DNA of 38,438 nt from an uncultured Acetatifactor sp. (lineage in GTDB: Bacteria; Bacillota; Clostridia; Lachnospirales; Lachnospiraceae). The translations under genes and the position numbers were made by a program. The stretch is taken from assembly GCF_910585425.1 (NCBI RefSeq), contig NZ_CAJUCP010000056.1:1-38438 (forward strand), read 5' to 3'. The notes beneath the pieces are model-generated. The model ran no database searches, was not told the DNA's origin, and worked only from the letters and a program-made list of their open reading frames with translations. Positions 32,107-38,438 of this stretch are shown piece by piece. The first letter of the stretch is position 1. Each line of letters starts with the position of its first letter.

Positions 32107-32289
32107 TTACTCTTTGATGTAGTCAAGCTCAGTCAGATTGATTCCTGAGGCTGTCAAGATGACCTTCAATTCTATATAACGGCGCTTCATCTTCTTGTAC
32201 GCCGGAGACTCTTTGTCGGAATCTACCATGTAATCCTGCAATCGCGAAAACTCTTCCACCGATATCTTAAGCATTTCTTTTTCAGACAT
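32107..32289 (-). CDS. Small conserved protein (60 aa), paralogue of the protein at 2825-3007
   Basis: 60 residues starting MSEKEMLKISVEEFSRLQDY and ending NLTELDYIKE; no membrane segment. It matches the other copy along its whole length, most strongly at both ends and at RRYIELKVILTASGINL. The start is the conserved ATG at 32289; a longer frame opening at 32418 would run through the promoter and is rejected. The leader again shows a weak ribosome binding site (GGGGTGG) and a strong promoter at 32359-32387. It lies just downstream of a large solute-binding protein gene and upstream of an AraC-GGDEF gene. The function is unknown. Confidence 0.85.
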   Translation of the reverse strand: MSEKEMLKISVEEFSRLQDYMVDSDKESPAYKKMKRRYIELKVILTASGINLTELDYIKE

Positions 32290-32358
32290 GCAGCCACCCC
32301 GCTTTCTAATGCATTGCCTCTGTGTCTCTTTGCTTCTTCCATGGAATGCCTTTCTTCC

Positions 32359-32387
32359 ATTATAACAGCCCTGCATCCAGGTGTAAA
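32359..32387 (-). promoter_or_regulatory. Strong sigma-A promoter of the second small gene
   Basis: Minus strand TTTACA (32382-32387), 17-bp spacer, TATAAT (32359-32364). As in the first copy a TATTTCG element (32392) lies 4 bp upstream of the -35, but the second half-site of the direct repeat is degenerate here. Instead GGTTCCCGGAACC (32399-32411), a perfect palindrome, is present. Confidence 0.85.
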
Positions 32388-32414
32388 GCTTTATTTCGGT
32401 TCCCGGAACCCCCT

Positions 32415-34736
32415 TCACCTCTCATTCATATACAGCCCCACCCGGTTGTCAATCAGCCCTGTCACCGTCTCCAGCGACTTCTGCCCGTGGAAATAAGCGG
32501 CCGTCTCCTCCCGGATGATATTCATGACCTCCTCGTCCTGCCAGGCGGGCCTGGCAAGGCCGATCAGCCTCCTGAGTTCCTCCACCTCCTCTGGAAGCGG
32601 TACATAATAGTGCCTCTCATAGAGGCTGCCATCCGGCATCATGAACGCTTCTGTTTTTGTGGGCCTCCGGGCCGGTTTTCCCTTGCTGTCCGTTTCGGTC
32701 TCTCCCGACTGCCAATCCACCTTGTAGGGATCCTCCATGGATTCTGCCAGCAGCTCCTCCAGCTTTTCCTTTTTCGTCGGAAATCCTTCCGCAAATGTCA
32801 GGATTCCTTCCGCTTCGCTGTCCTGAAGCGCCTCCAGGAAGTCCCATGCCCCTTCTTTATGAGGGGACTTCGCAAAAATGGCGTATGCGCCCCCGGCGCC
32901 GTCCAGCCTGTGCCCGGAGCTGCCGTCCATGGTGGGGTAACCGATGAACGTCACGTCCTTCCAGCCGAATCCCTCATACACATAGCTGATTTCGTCCGGA
33001 CTGACCAGATTTACCGGATATAACAGGACTTTTCCCTTGTTGTAGCGGTCATTGATCTGGTCATGATCCTCTCCCTCCCTTTCCTCCAGGGGAAAGCGGT
33101 TGGAAAATTCCAGAATCCTGCCAAATTCCTCGGAAGCAAAGCTACAGGTACCTGCCTCCCAGTCCATAAAATAAGACAGGTTCATCTTCAGGCAGAAGTC
33201 AAGCACATCCGCTTTGGTGGCAGATGCCAGCAGCCTGCTCTCCGGCCTGCTCTCCGCCAGTTCCATCATCTCCTCCAGCGACCATGCCGTCTTCCCGCCC
33301 ACCAGGTCGGAGCGCACCGCCACGGTCCTTATGCAGAAGGTATTCGGCAGGGAGAGGAGCTTTCCGTCAACCGTATAAGCCTCCAGCACCGCATCCACGA
33401 AATCTTCCTTTTCCAGCTCGCTCTCCTCCAGAAAACGCGTCAGATCCTCCAGCACTCCTTTGGAGGCGAAGCTGCCCAGGCTGCCATACTGCAGATTGAC
33501 GATGTCCGGACAGTTGCCGGATACGATGTCCAGGTTCAGATTGGCGCTGGCTTCCTTGATTGTCTGCCCTGAACCTAACATATTATCCCAGTACTGCTTT
33601 ATCTTAATCCGATAAGTACCTCCCTGGCGGTTGTAAGCCAAAGCCGCTTTCCGCAGACTGTCATTTCGCGACACCACGCCCAGGGTAACGGTTTCCCGCC
33701 GGGGCGCTCCCCGCCCGTCTGTCTCCCGGATCAGGGCTATCCTCACCCCCGGATCTTCCCAGAACAGCACAGCCGTGCTGCCATCCTCAAGCCTTGTAAA
33801 TCCCAGCAGACGCTCCGTGTCCAGGTCGCAGTCCTGCCACTCTACCACGTCAGTCAGGGTATCCTCCTCCATCCGATAGAGGTTCAGTTTATCATAGTCC
33901 GCCACAAGGAACTCCGTCTCGTTTACAGGCGCCATCCCGAAATTAGAGGGCACACGGCCCATCGCTTCGGCCCTGCCGGATTCGATTCGGTACATCTTCC
34001 GATTCATAGTACAGTACACATTCCCGTCCAGGCCACAGGCTATGCTTTCCACAGCGTCCCAGTTGCTTTCCGTCTCCAGAGAGACTGTCTGGCAGTTTTC
34101 CCCTTTCGCATCCAGCAGATAGATGTCATTCTTCACCGCAATGTATACATTCCCGCTCCCGTCCTGGGCCATGCCTGCAATACCTTCATTTATATACTGC
34201 CCGGACTCCGCTTCTTCCCTCATTGCTGCCTGGCATGTAAAAAGCTGGACTCCGGCATCATCGTATTTCTCCAGGTAAATCCCGTTGCCCTTCTTATATG
34301 CCGCTAAATAATTCCCGTCTCTATCCGGCTGAATCTTAAAATACTCCATGAGCGTATCGCTTTCCCACTCTATGGGAAGGCTGCGCGCCTCTCCGGCTTC
34401 CCCAAGCTGCAGGCAGTATGCGTTATATATAGCCTCCGGAAAGCCTGTCTCGGGGTCTATTTCCCCACTGCTCTGGGTAACATAATACAGTTCATCGCCG
34501 AAGAGGGAGAAGTCAACATCGATCCCATCATAATAGGTTTCGGCTTCAGGAATATCCAAATCCACAAATTCCGCCTCATAGACCGGCTCTCCCCCGCTGT
34601 CGGCGCATCCCGTCAAGGCAGGCACGATTGCCAGGAGCGCGAGCCGCAGGCCTGTCCGCAGCGCATTTCCCGGAGCGCTCCCGCTTCTCTTCCAGCGCTT
34701 CCCATGCTTCCCCAACCATTTTTTCCATTTCCACAT
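32415..34736 (-). CDS. Large solute-binding lipoprotein with propeller-like N-terminal domain
   Basis: 773 residues, much longer than the usual 420-560. A basic N-terminus and hydrophobic segment end in the lipobox LTGC with Cys44. Residues about 50-345 contain repeated beta-strand units (DGSGNVYIAVKNDIYLLD, GLDGNVYCTMNRKMYRIES, ETEFLVADYDKLNLYRME) that look like propeller blades. From about 350 (VTLGVVSRND) a family 1 solute-binding domain follows, with NCPDIVNLQYG, SYVYEGFGWKDVTFIGYP and a C-terminal MPDGSLYERHYYVPL block. No permease genes are adjacent, so it may work as an orphan receptor or sensor. A C-terminal relative survives as a pseudogene at 37028-37595. The ATG has GGGAGA 7 bp upstream. 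Confidence 0.85.
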   Translation of the reverse strand: MWKWKKWLGKHGKRWKRSGSAPGNALRTGLRLALLAIVPALTGCADSGGEPVYEAEFVDLDIPEAETYYDGIDVDFSLFGDELYYVTQSSGEIDPETGFPEAIYNAYCLQLGEAGEARSLPIEWESDTLMEYFKIQPDRDGNYLAAYKKGNGIYLEKYDDAGVQLFTCQAAMREEAESGQYINEGIAGMAQDGSGNVYIAVKNDIYLLDAKGENCQTVSLETESNWDAVESIACGLDGNVYCTMNRKMYRIESGRAEAMGRVPSNFGMAPVNETEFLVADYDKLNLYRMEEDTLTDVVEWQDCDLDTERLLGFTRLEDGSTAVLFWEDPGVRIALIRETDGRGAPRRETVTLGVVSRNDSLRKAALAYNRQGGTYRIKIKQYWDNMLGSGQTIKEASANLNLDIVSGNCPDIVNLQYGSLGSFASKGVLEDLTRFLEESELEKEDFVDAVLEAYTVDGKLLSLPNTFCIRTVAVRSDLVGGKTAWSLEEMMELAESRPESRLLASATKADVLDFCLKMNLSYFMDWEAGTCSFASEEFGRILEFSNRFPLEEREGEDHDQINDRYNKGKVLLYPVNLVSPDEISYVYEGFGWKDVTFIGYPTMDGSSGHRLDGAGGAYAIFAKSPHKEGAWDFLEALQDSEAEGILTFAEGFPTKKEKLEELLAESMEDPYKVDWQSGETETDSKGKPARRPTKTEAFMMPDGSLYERHYYVPLPEEVEELRRLIGLARPAWQDEEVMNIIREETAAYFHGQKSLETVTGLIDNRVGLYMNER

Positions 34737-34802
34737 ACCAATCTCCCTTCCGAAGACCCGCTCTCTTTCAGGTGCATGCTTTTTCCTCTAATTTACATGC
34801 CC

Positions 34803-34832
34803 ATCATACAGGAAACTGCATGTTTCTGTCAA
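34803..34832 (-). promoter_or_regulatory. Promoter of the large solute-binding protein gene
   Basis: Minus strand consensus TTGACA (34827-34832), 18-bp spacer, TATGAT (34803-34808). The -35 lies within a block shared with DNA upstream of the Cys-rich gene at 35391. Confidence 0.7.
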
Positions 34833-34860
34833 TTGACTCTTGCGCAACCGCGATTTTTAG
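34822..34860 (-). repeat. Shared upstream block, copy 1
   Basis: A 39-bp block that matches 35763-35801 at about 27 positions. Shared elements on the minus strand are AAAAAT, GTTG, and TCAATTGACA, in the same order and spacing. It spans the -35 of the solute-binding protein promoter. Confidence 0.55.
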
Positions 34861-34973
34861 CCTAACTTTTTTGATGTAATATTTATTGATGGATTTCTCC
34901 CAAAATAAGGAAGACCATGCTCCATACAGCACAATCTCCCCTATGATATATTACATATTCAGTTATGATTCAT

Positions 34974-35012
34974 TTGAATAGATTCATCGATATCAAATCT
35001 ATTCAATTTTTT
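34974..35012 (+). terminator. Perfect 11-bp hairpin with T-run on the plus strand, overlapping a minus-strand stop codon
   Basis: TTGAATAGATT (34974-34984) and AATCTATTCAA (34996-35006), loop 11 nt, followed on the plus strand by TTTTTT. It overlaps the stop codon of the Cys-rich gene on the minus strand, where no T-run follows. No plus-strand gene is visible upstream. Confidence 0.55.
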
Positions 35013-35337
35013 CTGTGGGGCAATAAATATGTACCCTTACTTTCTCTGTTCTAATTGGGGTATAATCAGCTACATGTCCATCAAGGCTACATCCACTTGT
35101 ACATTTCTGTGCCTTATATACCTTTCGAATTCCATTTCTCCAGACGCAGCCCTCTCTTTTTGAGCACGGGAACGTCGGCTCGCTTGCTTCAATTCTAAAA
35201 CTTTCTCCACTATATATCCTGCCTCCACATTTCACACATGCCACATATCTGGCCTCCACCGCTTTAACCGGCATTGCATACTGTGCAAAAACCATCATAC
35301 ATAACGCTGCGATGATAAAAATCTTTCCTTTCTTCAT
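34999..35337 (-). CDS. Small secreted Cys-rich protein (112 aa)
   Basis: A signal peptide (MKKGKIFIIAALCMMVFAQ, cleavage after about residue 30) precedes a mature part of about 80 residues with a C-x2-C-GGR pair near 36-39, further cysteines in FPCSKREGCVW, and a C-x3-C pair (KCTSGC). The pattern could bind a metal or form disulfides outside the cell. It is a paralogue of the protein at 35391-35711, with the shared segment VEARYVAC. The ATG at 35337 has AAGGAG 6 bp upstream; a TTG upstream is less likely. The function is unknown. The pair could be secreted effectors or cell-wall proteins, but there is no direct evidence. Confidence 0.7.
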   Translation of the reverse strand: MKKGKIFIIAALCMMVFAQYAMPVKAVEARYVACVKCGGRIYSGESFRIEASEPTFPCSKREGCVWRNGIRKVYKAQKCTSGCSLDGHVADYTPIRTEKVRVHIYCPTEKIE

Positions 35338-35390
35338 CCTTATCTCCTTCAAAATTTGTATATTCCCGTTATTTAGTTACGCTTCAACCC

Positions 35391-35711
35391 TTAGTGATGT
35401 TTAGTGTGCAATCCATGAACACCATCATCACTTTTCAAATGTCTGTTAAGTTCACCGCAACTGCCTTCACATATCCTGACAATATATGTTTTTCTGTGCG
35501 CCAGACGATATGTACAACCTTCTACTATAGTACACTCATAAACATGAGTCCCAATCGATTCATATACCAGCGTTTCCCTATCCACCACTCTCCCTCCACA
35601 GTTCAGACATGCTACATACCTTGCCTCCACGGTTTCCGAAGCCTCCACGGACATCACAGGCCCTGTCAGGAGCAGCATGCCGCTTAACATAGCGGTTAAA
35701 ACAGGCAACAA
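35391..35711 (-). CDS. Small secreted Cys-rich protein, paralogue, start codon doubtful
   Basis: Up to 106 residues: a hydrophobic leader (MLSGMLLLTGPVMS) then ETVEARYVACLNCGGRVV, CTIVEGC and ICEGSC, the same six-cysteine layout as the neighbour 53 bp downstream, and a His-rich tail. The frame opens at a TTG at 35711, with an in-frame stop only two codons further upstream and no ribosome binding site. An ATG at 35693 also lacks one. Compared with the paralogue the basic N-terminal residues of the signal peptide are missing, so the gene may be 5'-damaged or use a poor start. I list it as a probable gene. Confidence 0.5.
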   Translation of the reverse strand: MLPVLTAMLSGMLLLTGPVMSVEASETVEARYVACLNCGGRVVDRETLVYESIGTHVYECTIVEGCTYRLAHRKTYIVRICEGSCGELNRHLKSDDGVHGLHTKHH

Positions 35712-35762
35712 TGGTTAAACTACTTACATCGCAAATCTACGATAACCGTAATTCATTTGAAG

Positions 35763-35801
35763 GCTTTTGTCAATTGAGTCCTACACAACTCTCATTTTTG
35801 T
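35763..35801 (-). repeat. Shared upstream block, copy 2
   Basis: Matches 34822-34860 (see there). It lies about 50-90 bp upstream of the Cys-rich gene at 35391-35711 and contains TTGACA on the minus strand at 35768-35773, though I see no good -10 at 17 bp. Confidence 0.5.
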
Positions 35802-35833
35802 ACATTTTTTAAAGAAATATGAGCTTAAATCAA

Positions 35834-35862
35834 TTGCACATTCGTATGACTCATAATATAAT
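35834..35862 (+). promoter_or_regulatory. Promoter of the membrane-bound XRE regulator
   Basis: TTGCAC (35834-35839), 17-bp spacer, perfect TATAAT (35857-35862). Confidence 0.75.
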
Positions 35863-35864
35863 AA

Positions 35865-35880
35865 ATTACATAGATGTAAT
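35865..35880. promoter_or_regulatory. Palindromic operator ATTACAT-AG-ATGTAAT
   Basis: A perfect 7+2+7 inverted repeat at the expected transcription start of the XRE gene, placed to repress it; probably autoregulation. Confidence 0.55.
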
Positions 35881-35912
35881 ACTTGCAAATTCACAGAGGA
35901 GTTCTAAATAAG

Positions 35913-36554
35913 ATGGACGCAGTAAAAACAGGTATTTTTATACAGGAACAACGCAAGAAAAAACAATTAAGCCAAAAGCAGTTGTCAGAATATATGTTCG
36001 TATCGCCCACCACAGTCTGTAAATGGGAAAAAGGAATACATACACCGGATATCTCCAATCTTGAGCATCTGGCCGATTTATTTCAGATATCCGTACAGGA
36101 GCTTATAGATGGCGAAATAGCCGCTGCTCCGGTTGCGGAAATCGTGCCTCCCGCCCGTGAGCCGCATTCGGATTTTCAGACCTTGCTAAAAAAATATTGG
36201 AAAAAGGCCACTACTATTCTGGCTGTCGTCTTACTGCTGGTTACAATAACAGTAATGTATATCGATTTTGCATCAAAGCCCAGGTTTAAAATAATAGAGT
36301 GCTATTATCCCAGTGCTGATGATTTAGGCTCTTATACAGAAGACTTTAATTCTGAAGACCTATTCTGTATAATTGTTGAATATAGCGGAATTGTTGAAGA
36401 TGATGATTTTTCAAGCTATGACTCTATAATATATGAGGAATATGGTCATTACCTGAACAAAGTCGATATACTCGCCATATCCTATTTCCCGGAATATGAT
36501 TCAGAAATTGATACTATTGATTCCTGTAGTTATATTTGTTTCTACTATAGTTAA
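35913..36554 (+). CDS. XRE-type regulator with one membrane helix and an extracytoplasmic domain
   Basis: 213 residues. A Cro/CI helix-turn-helix at about 8-63 (LSQKQLSEYMFVSPTTVCKWEKG, with PDISNLEHLADLF) is followed by a Pro/Ala linker, one transmembrane helix at about 100-118 (TILAVVLLLVTITVMYI) and an acidic 93-residue C-terminal domain predicted outside the cell, rich in Asp, Glu and Tyr and with Cys residues. This layout suggests a sensor that couples an external signal to DNA binding. The ATG at 35913 has AGAGGAG 11 bp upstream; a TTG at 35883 is rejected. A secreted protein gene follows 26 bp later, so the two are an operon. Confidence 0.85.
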   Translation: MDAVKTGIFIQEQRKKKQLSQKQLSEYMFVSPTTVCKWEKGIHTPDISNLEHLADLFQISVQELIDGEIAAAPVAEIVPPAREPHSDFQTLLKKYWKKATTILAVVLLLVTITVMYIDFASKPRFKIIECYYPSADDLGSYTEDFNSEDLFCIIVEYSGIVEDDDFSSYDSIIYEEYGHYLNKVDILAISYFPEYDSEIDTIDSCSYICFYYS

Positions 36555-36580
36555 AACTGACTACTGAGGAGGAACCCACC

Positions 36581-36928
36581 ATGAAGAACTTTTGTTTAGT
36601 TACTTTATCCTTTTTCCTGATACTTTTCTTTCCGCTCACTGTTCATGCCAGCGAACAACCACCTCACCTGAGTACACATGGATATACCGAAGACAACGTT
36701 CGCTATGAGGTTCAGGGAACTTCTTACACTCAACTTTCCTCTGATAGCTTCTTTGTTAGCAGAGAAGTGACATATGATGGCAAAGTAGTTCCTTCTCGCC
36801 AAATTTACTGGCAGGAAAAAATAGGTAGTGTTAGTTACTCCGGCACTTTGGCCTTAAAAAAGAGCGCATATTCTGCTTCTGCTCAAAAAACCACCGCGAT
36901 TTATGAGGGTACTCTTACGAAACAATAA
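36581..36928 (+). CDS. Small secreted protein of unknown function (115 aa)
   Basis: A signal peptide (NFCLVTLSFFLILFFPLTVHAS, cleavage near residue 24) precedes a beta-rich mature domain of about 90 residues with no cysteine and a motif VTYDGKVVPSRQIYWQEKIG and SGTLAL. I do not recognise the family with certainty. Its start has GGAGGAA 8 bp from the ATG. It is the second gene of the two-gene operon with the membrane-bound XRE regulator, and may be the product that regulator controls. The AT-rich base composition differs from most of the window. Transcription ends at the hairpin at 36974. Confidence 0.8.
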   Translation: MKNFCLVTLSFFLILFFPLTVHASEQPPHLSTHGYTEDNVRYEVQGTSYTQLSSDSFFVSREVTYDGKVVPSRQIYWQEKIGSVSYSGTLALKKSAYSASAQKTTAIYEGTLTKQ

Positions 36929-36973
36929 AATTCGTGCTTTGTCAATTTTCTAATGTCAATACGTCAGAATGAA

Positions 36974-37005
36974 GCTCCCCGCAGCTGCACTGCGGGGAGT
37001 CCTTT
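36974..37005 (+). terminator. Rho-independent terminator
   Basis: CTCCCCGCA (36974-36982) pairs with TGCGGGGAG (36990-36998), 7-nt loop, followed by TCCTTTT. It ends the operon of the XRE regulator and the secreted protein. Confidence 0.9.
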
Positions 37006-37027
37006 TAAATCCGGGCATTGCCCGGCC

Positions 37028-37595
37028 TCAGTAATCCCTTACTCTCACTTCTCCCCCCATATACAGGCCGATCCGATTGCCTCATCCAAAGTCTTCTGAC
37101 AGCCTCCTCCCGGATGATGGCCATGACCTCCTCGTCGGCCAGGCAGGCCTGGCGTCCTAATCTCATCCATCTCCTCCGACAGAGGCGCATAACTGTTCCT
37201 TTCATAGATACTGCCGTCCGGCATCAGGAACGATTCTCCTCTTGTGGACCTGCGGACTGGATTTCCCTGAGAATCCGTCATGGTCTTCCCTGACTGAAGG
37301 TCTGTCAGATAAGGCTCCTCCATGGATTCCTCAAGCAGGGCTTTCAGCTTATCCTTTCTCGCCGGGAATCCCTTACCATCCCCCCTCTCTGTCCTGGAGC
37401 TTCTTCAGGAAGCTCCAGGCGCCCTCCTGTGGGACGATTGAAAGAAAATGGCATATGCGCGCCCCCTGCCGCGTTCATCCCATGGCCCTGGCTGCCGTCC
37501 ATGGCAGGATAGCCGATAAAGGTCACATCCTTCCATCCGAAACCCTCATAAATATAACTGATTTTACTGGCAATTTCCACCGGATACAGCCACGC
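37028..37595 (-). pseudogene. Decayed C-terminal fragment of a large solute-binding lipoprotein
   Basis: Homologous to the last about 190 residues of the protein at 32415-34736, but scattered over three frames. In order: YPVEIASKISYIYEGFGWKD and VTFIGYPAMDGSQGH (37564 region downwards), MEEPYLTDLQSGKTMTDSQG and FLMPDGSIYERNSYAPLSEE (37323-37130), then ADEEVMAIIREEAVRRLW, and finally DRIGLYMGGEV ending in a stop at 37028. At least two frameshifts are needed. The N-terminal about 580 residues and the lipobox are gone. The fragment begins in the last codons of the WYL gene, so a deletion joined the two genes near 37595. Confidence 0.85.
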
Positions 37596-38438
37596 CGCCG
37601 GAGTCCGGCATGGACGACAGGATGCCCTCCAGCCATCTCCTGTACCGCTCTCTGACAGCGTCCGGGCTCACTATCTCCACATCCCTCCCGATTCCCGCAA
37701 GCCACCCGAAGAACTGGCCGCTGACCATCACCTTAGCCCTGACCCGGAACCTTTCATCTGGCATCTGCCGGATATCCGCCTCTCTGCCGAAGCGGTCCAG
37801 CACCACGCCCACCAGCCGGTTAGGGAGCTGCAATGTCACCACGGCCTCCTCCCCGCCATACATGCCGAAAATCTGATTGGTGTACAGGGCCAGGTCCACC
37901 TTCTCGAACTGCTCCAGCCCCTCCCTGGCCTCCCTGCACACCTCCACCTTGCCCATCTTGTCCACCCGGAAGTGCTTCATGCAGGCGTCCCTGCCGTCAT
38001 AGGCCGCCAGGTAATAGTTCTCGTCCTGCCAGATCAGCGCCCAGGGGCTTACAGTCCTCTCGCTGTTGGCCCTGGGGACCAGCTCCTTTTTCAGGTTCCA
38101 GTCCAGATACCGGAAGGAGATCTGGCGGTTCTCCTGGATGGCCCGGTGGATATTGTCGATGCTGTAATAGATGCTCTCGTTCTCCGTCTTGATCCGCCCG
38201 GCCACGTAGACCTGGCGCTGCAGCTTCCCGGCATCGTGCTTCCCGGCCATCTGCTCCAGCTTCCCGATCAGGCTGCGGGACTTCTTGGTGGTGAGGAAAC
38301 GGGAGGACTGCACCGCGTCCACCAGGAGCTTCAGCTCCGCCAGCTCGAACTCCCTGCCCGCCATGTAATAGCCGCCGCCCAGACGGCTGTGGACCTGGAC
38401 GATATCGTAACCGAAGTCGCACAGCTTTTCGATATCAT
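37564..38438 (-). CDS. WYL-domain transcriptional regulator, 5' end outside window
   Basis: 290 residues visible, open to the right edge; the first visible residues DIEKLCDFGYDIVQV, then SRLGGGYYMAGREFELAELKL, belong to the linker between an N-terminal helix-turn-helix (outside) and the WYL domain. The WYL core is at about 110-180 in the visible part (ISFRYLDWNLKKELVPRANSERTVSPWALIWQDENYYLAAYDG, here given only in part as ISFRYLDWN and ENYYLAAYDG). A WCX-like C-terminal domain ends GRDVEIVSPDAVRERYRRWL. The last about 11 residues (GGVAVSGGNCQ) do not look like the family and derive from the fused pseudogene DNA. The target is unknown. Confidence 0.9.
   Translation of the reverse strand, partial: DIEKLCDFGYDIVQVHSRLGGGYYMAGREFELAELKLLVDAVQSSRFLTTKKSRSLIGKLEQMAGKHDAGKLQRQVYVAGRIKTENESIYYSIDNIHRAIQENRQISFRYLDWNLKKELVPRANSERTVSPWALIWQDENYYLAAYDGRDACMKHFRVDKMGKVEVCREAREGLEQFEKVDLALYTNQIFGMYGGEEAVVTLQLPNRLVGVVLDRFGREADIRQMPDERFRVRAKVMVSGQFFGWLAGIGRDVEIVSPDAVRERYRRWLEGILSSMPDSGGVAVSGGNCQ

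Noticed and set aside
1..38438. CRISPR array, tRNA/rRNA genes, insertion sequences, prophage
   Set aside because: No regularly spaced repeats, no recognisable tRNA or rRNA sequence, and no transposase, integrase or phage structural gene was seen in reading both strands.

Overview
The window looks like chromosomal DNA of a spore-forming anaerobic Firmicute, most likely a gut Lachnospiraceae-type Clostridium. The reasons are a GerA/SpoVAF-family germination protein, an oxygen-sensitive class III ribonucleotide reductase (nrdD/nrdG) with NrdR boxes, AGGAGG-type ribosome binding sites nearly everywhere, and sugar ABC importers encoded without their own ATPase. Most of the window is moderately GC-rich. 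The stretch at about 34.8-36.96 kb is clearly AT-rich and looks acquired.

Layout. 0-1.3 kb (minus): a DegV-type lipid-binding protein with a gene running off the left edge behind it. 1.3-7.1 kb: a signalling and export locus. A cytoplasmic GHKL histidine kinase, a LytTR response regulator and a 60-residue small protein lie on the minus strand, divergent from a two-gene heterodimeric ABC exporter. Two identical 9-bp direct repeats 21 bp apart sit just upstream of the small gene's strong promoter, where a LytTR site is expected. 7.1-9.6 kb: a spore germination protein, a membrane-anchored XRE regulator with palindromic operators, and a small HicB/RHH-like remnant.

9.6-26.5 kb is the catabolic core. 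One minus-strand operon encodes a NagB-like deaminase, NagA-like deacetylase, two sugar permeases and a lipoprotein binding protein. A divergent AraC-type activator separates it from a nine-gene minus-strand operon: FGGY kinase, class II aldolase, PfkB kinase, GlcD-like FAD oxidoreductase, GlcF-like iron-sulfur protein, EtfB, EtfA, IolB-like isomerase and a GH123/DUF4091 protein. Both operons share a similar upstream box. I read this as import and intracellular cleavage of an amino-sugar-containing glycan plus oxidation of an unknown sugar or sugar-acid intermediate, with electrons passed to an electron-transfer flavoprotein. The oxidoreductase-ETF module inside a sugar operon is the best candidate for something undescribed.

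26.6-31 kb: a Uma2 pseudogene, dUTPase, nrdG and nrdD with promoter and NrdR operator. 31-34.8 kb: an AraC-GGDEF fusion, a second copy of the 60-residue small gene with the same promoter layout, and a very large solute-binding lipoprotein with a propeller-like N-terminus. 34.8-37 kb: the AT-rich islet with two paralogous secreted Cys-rich proteins, a membrane-bound XRE regulator and a small secreted protein. 37-38.4 kb: a decayed C-terminal fragment of a binding protein fused onto the end of a WYL-domain regulator whose start lies beyond the window.
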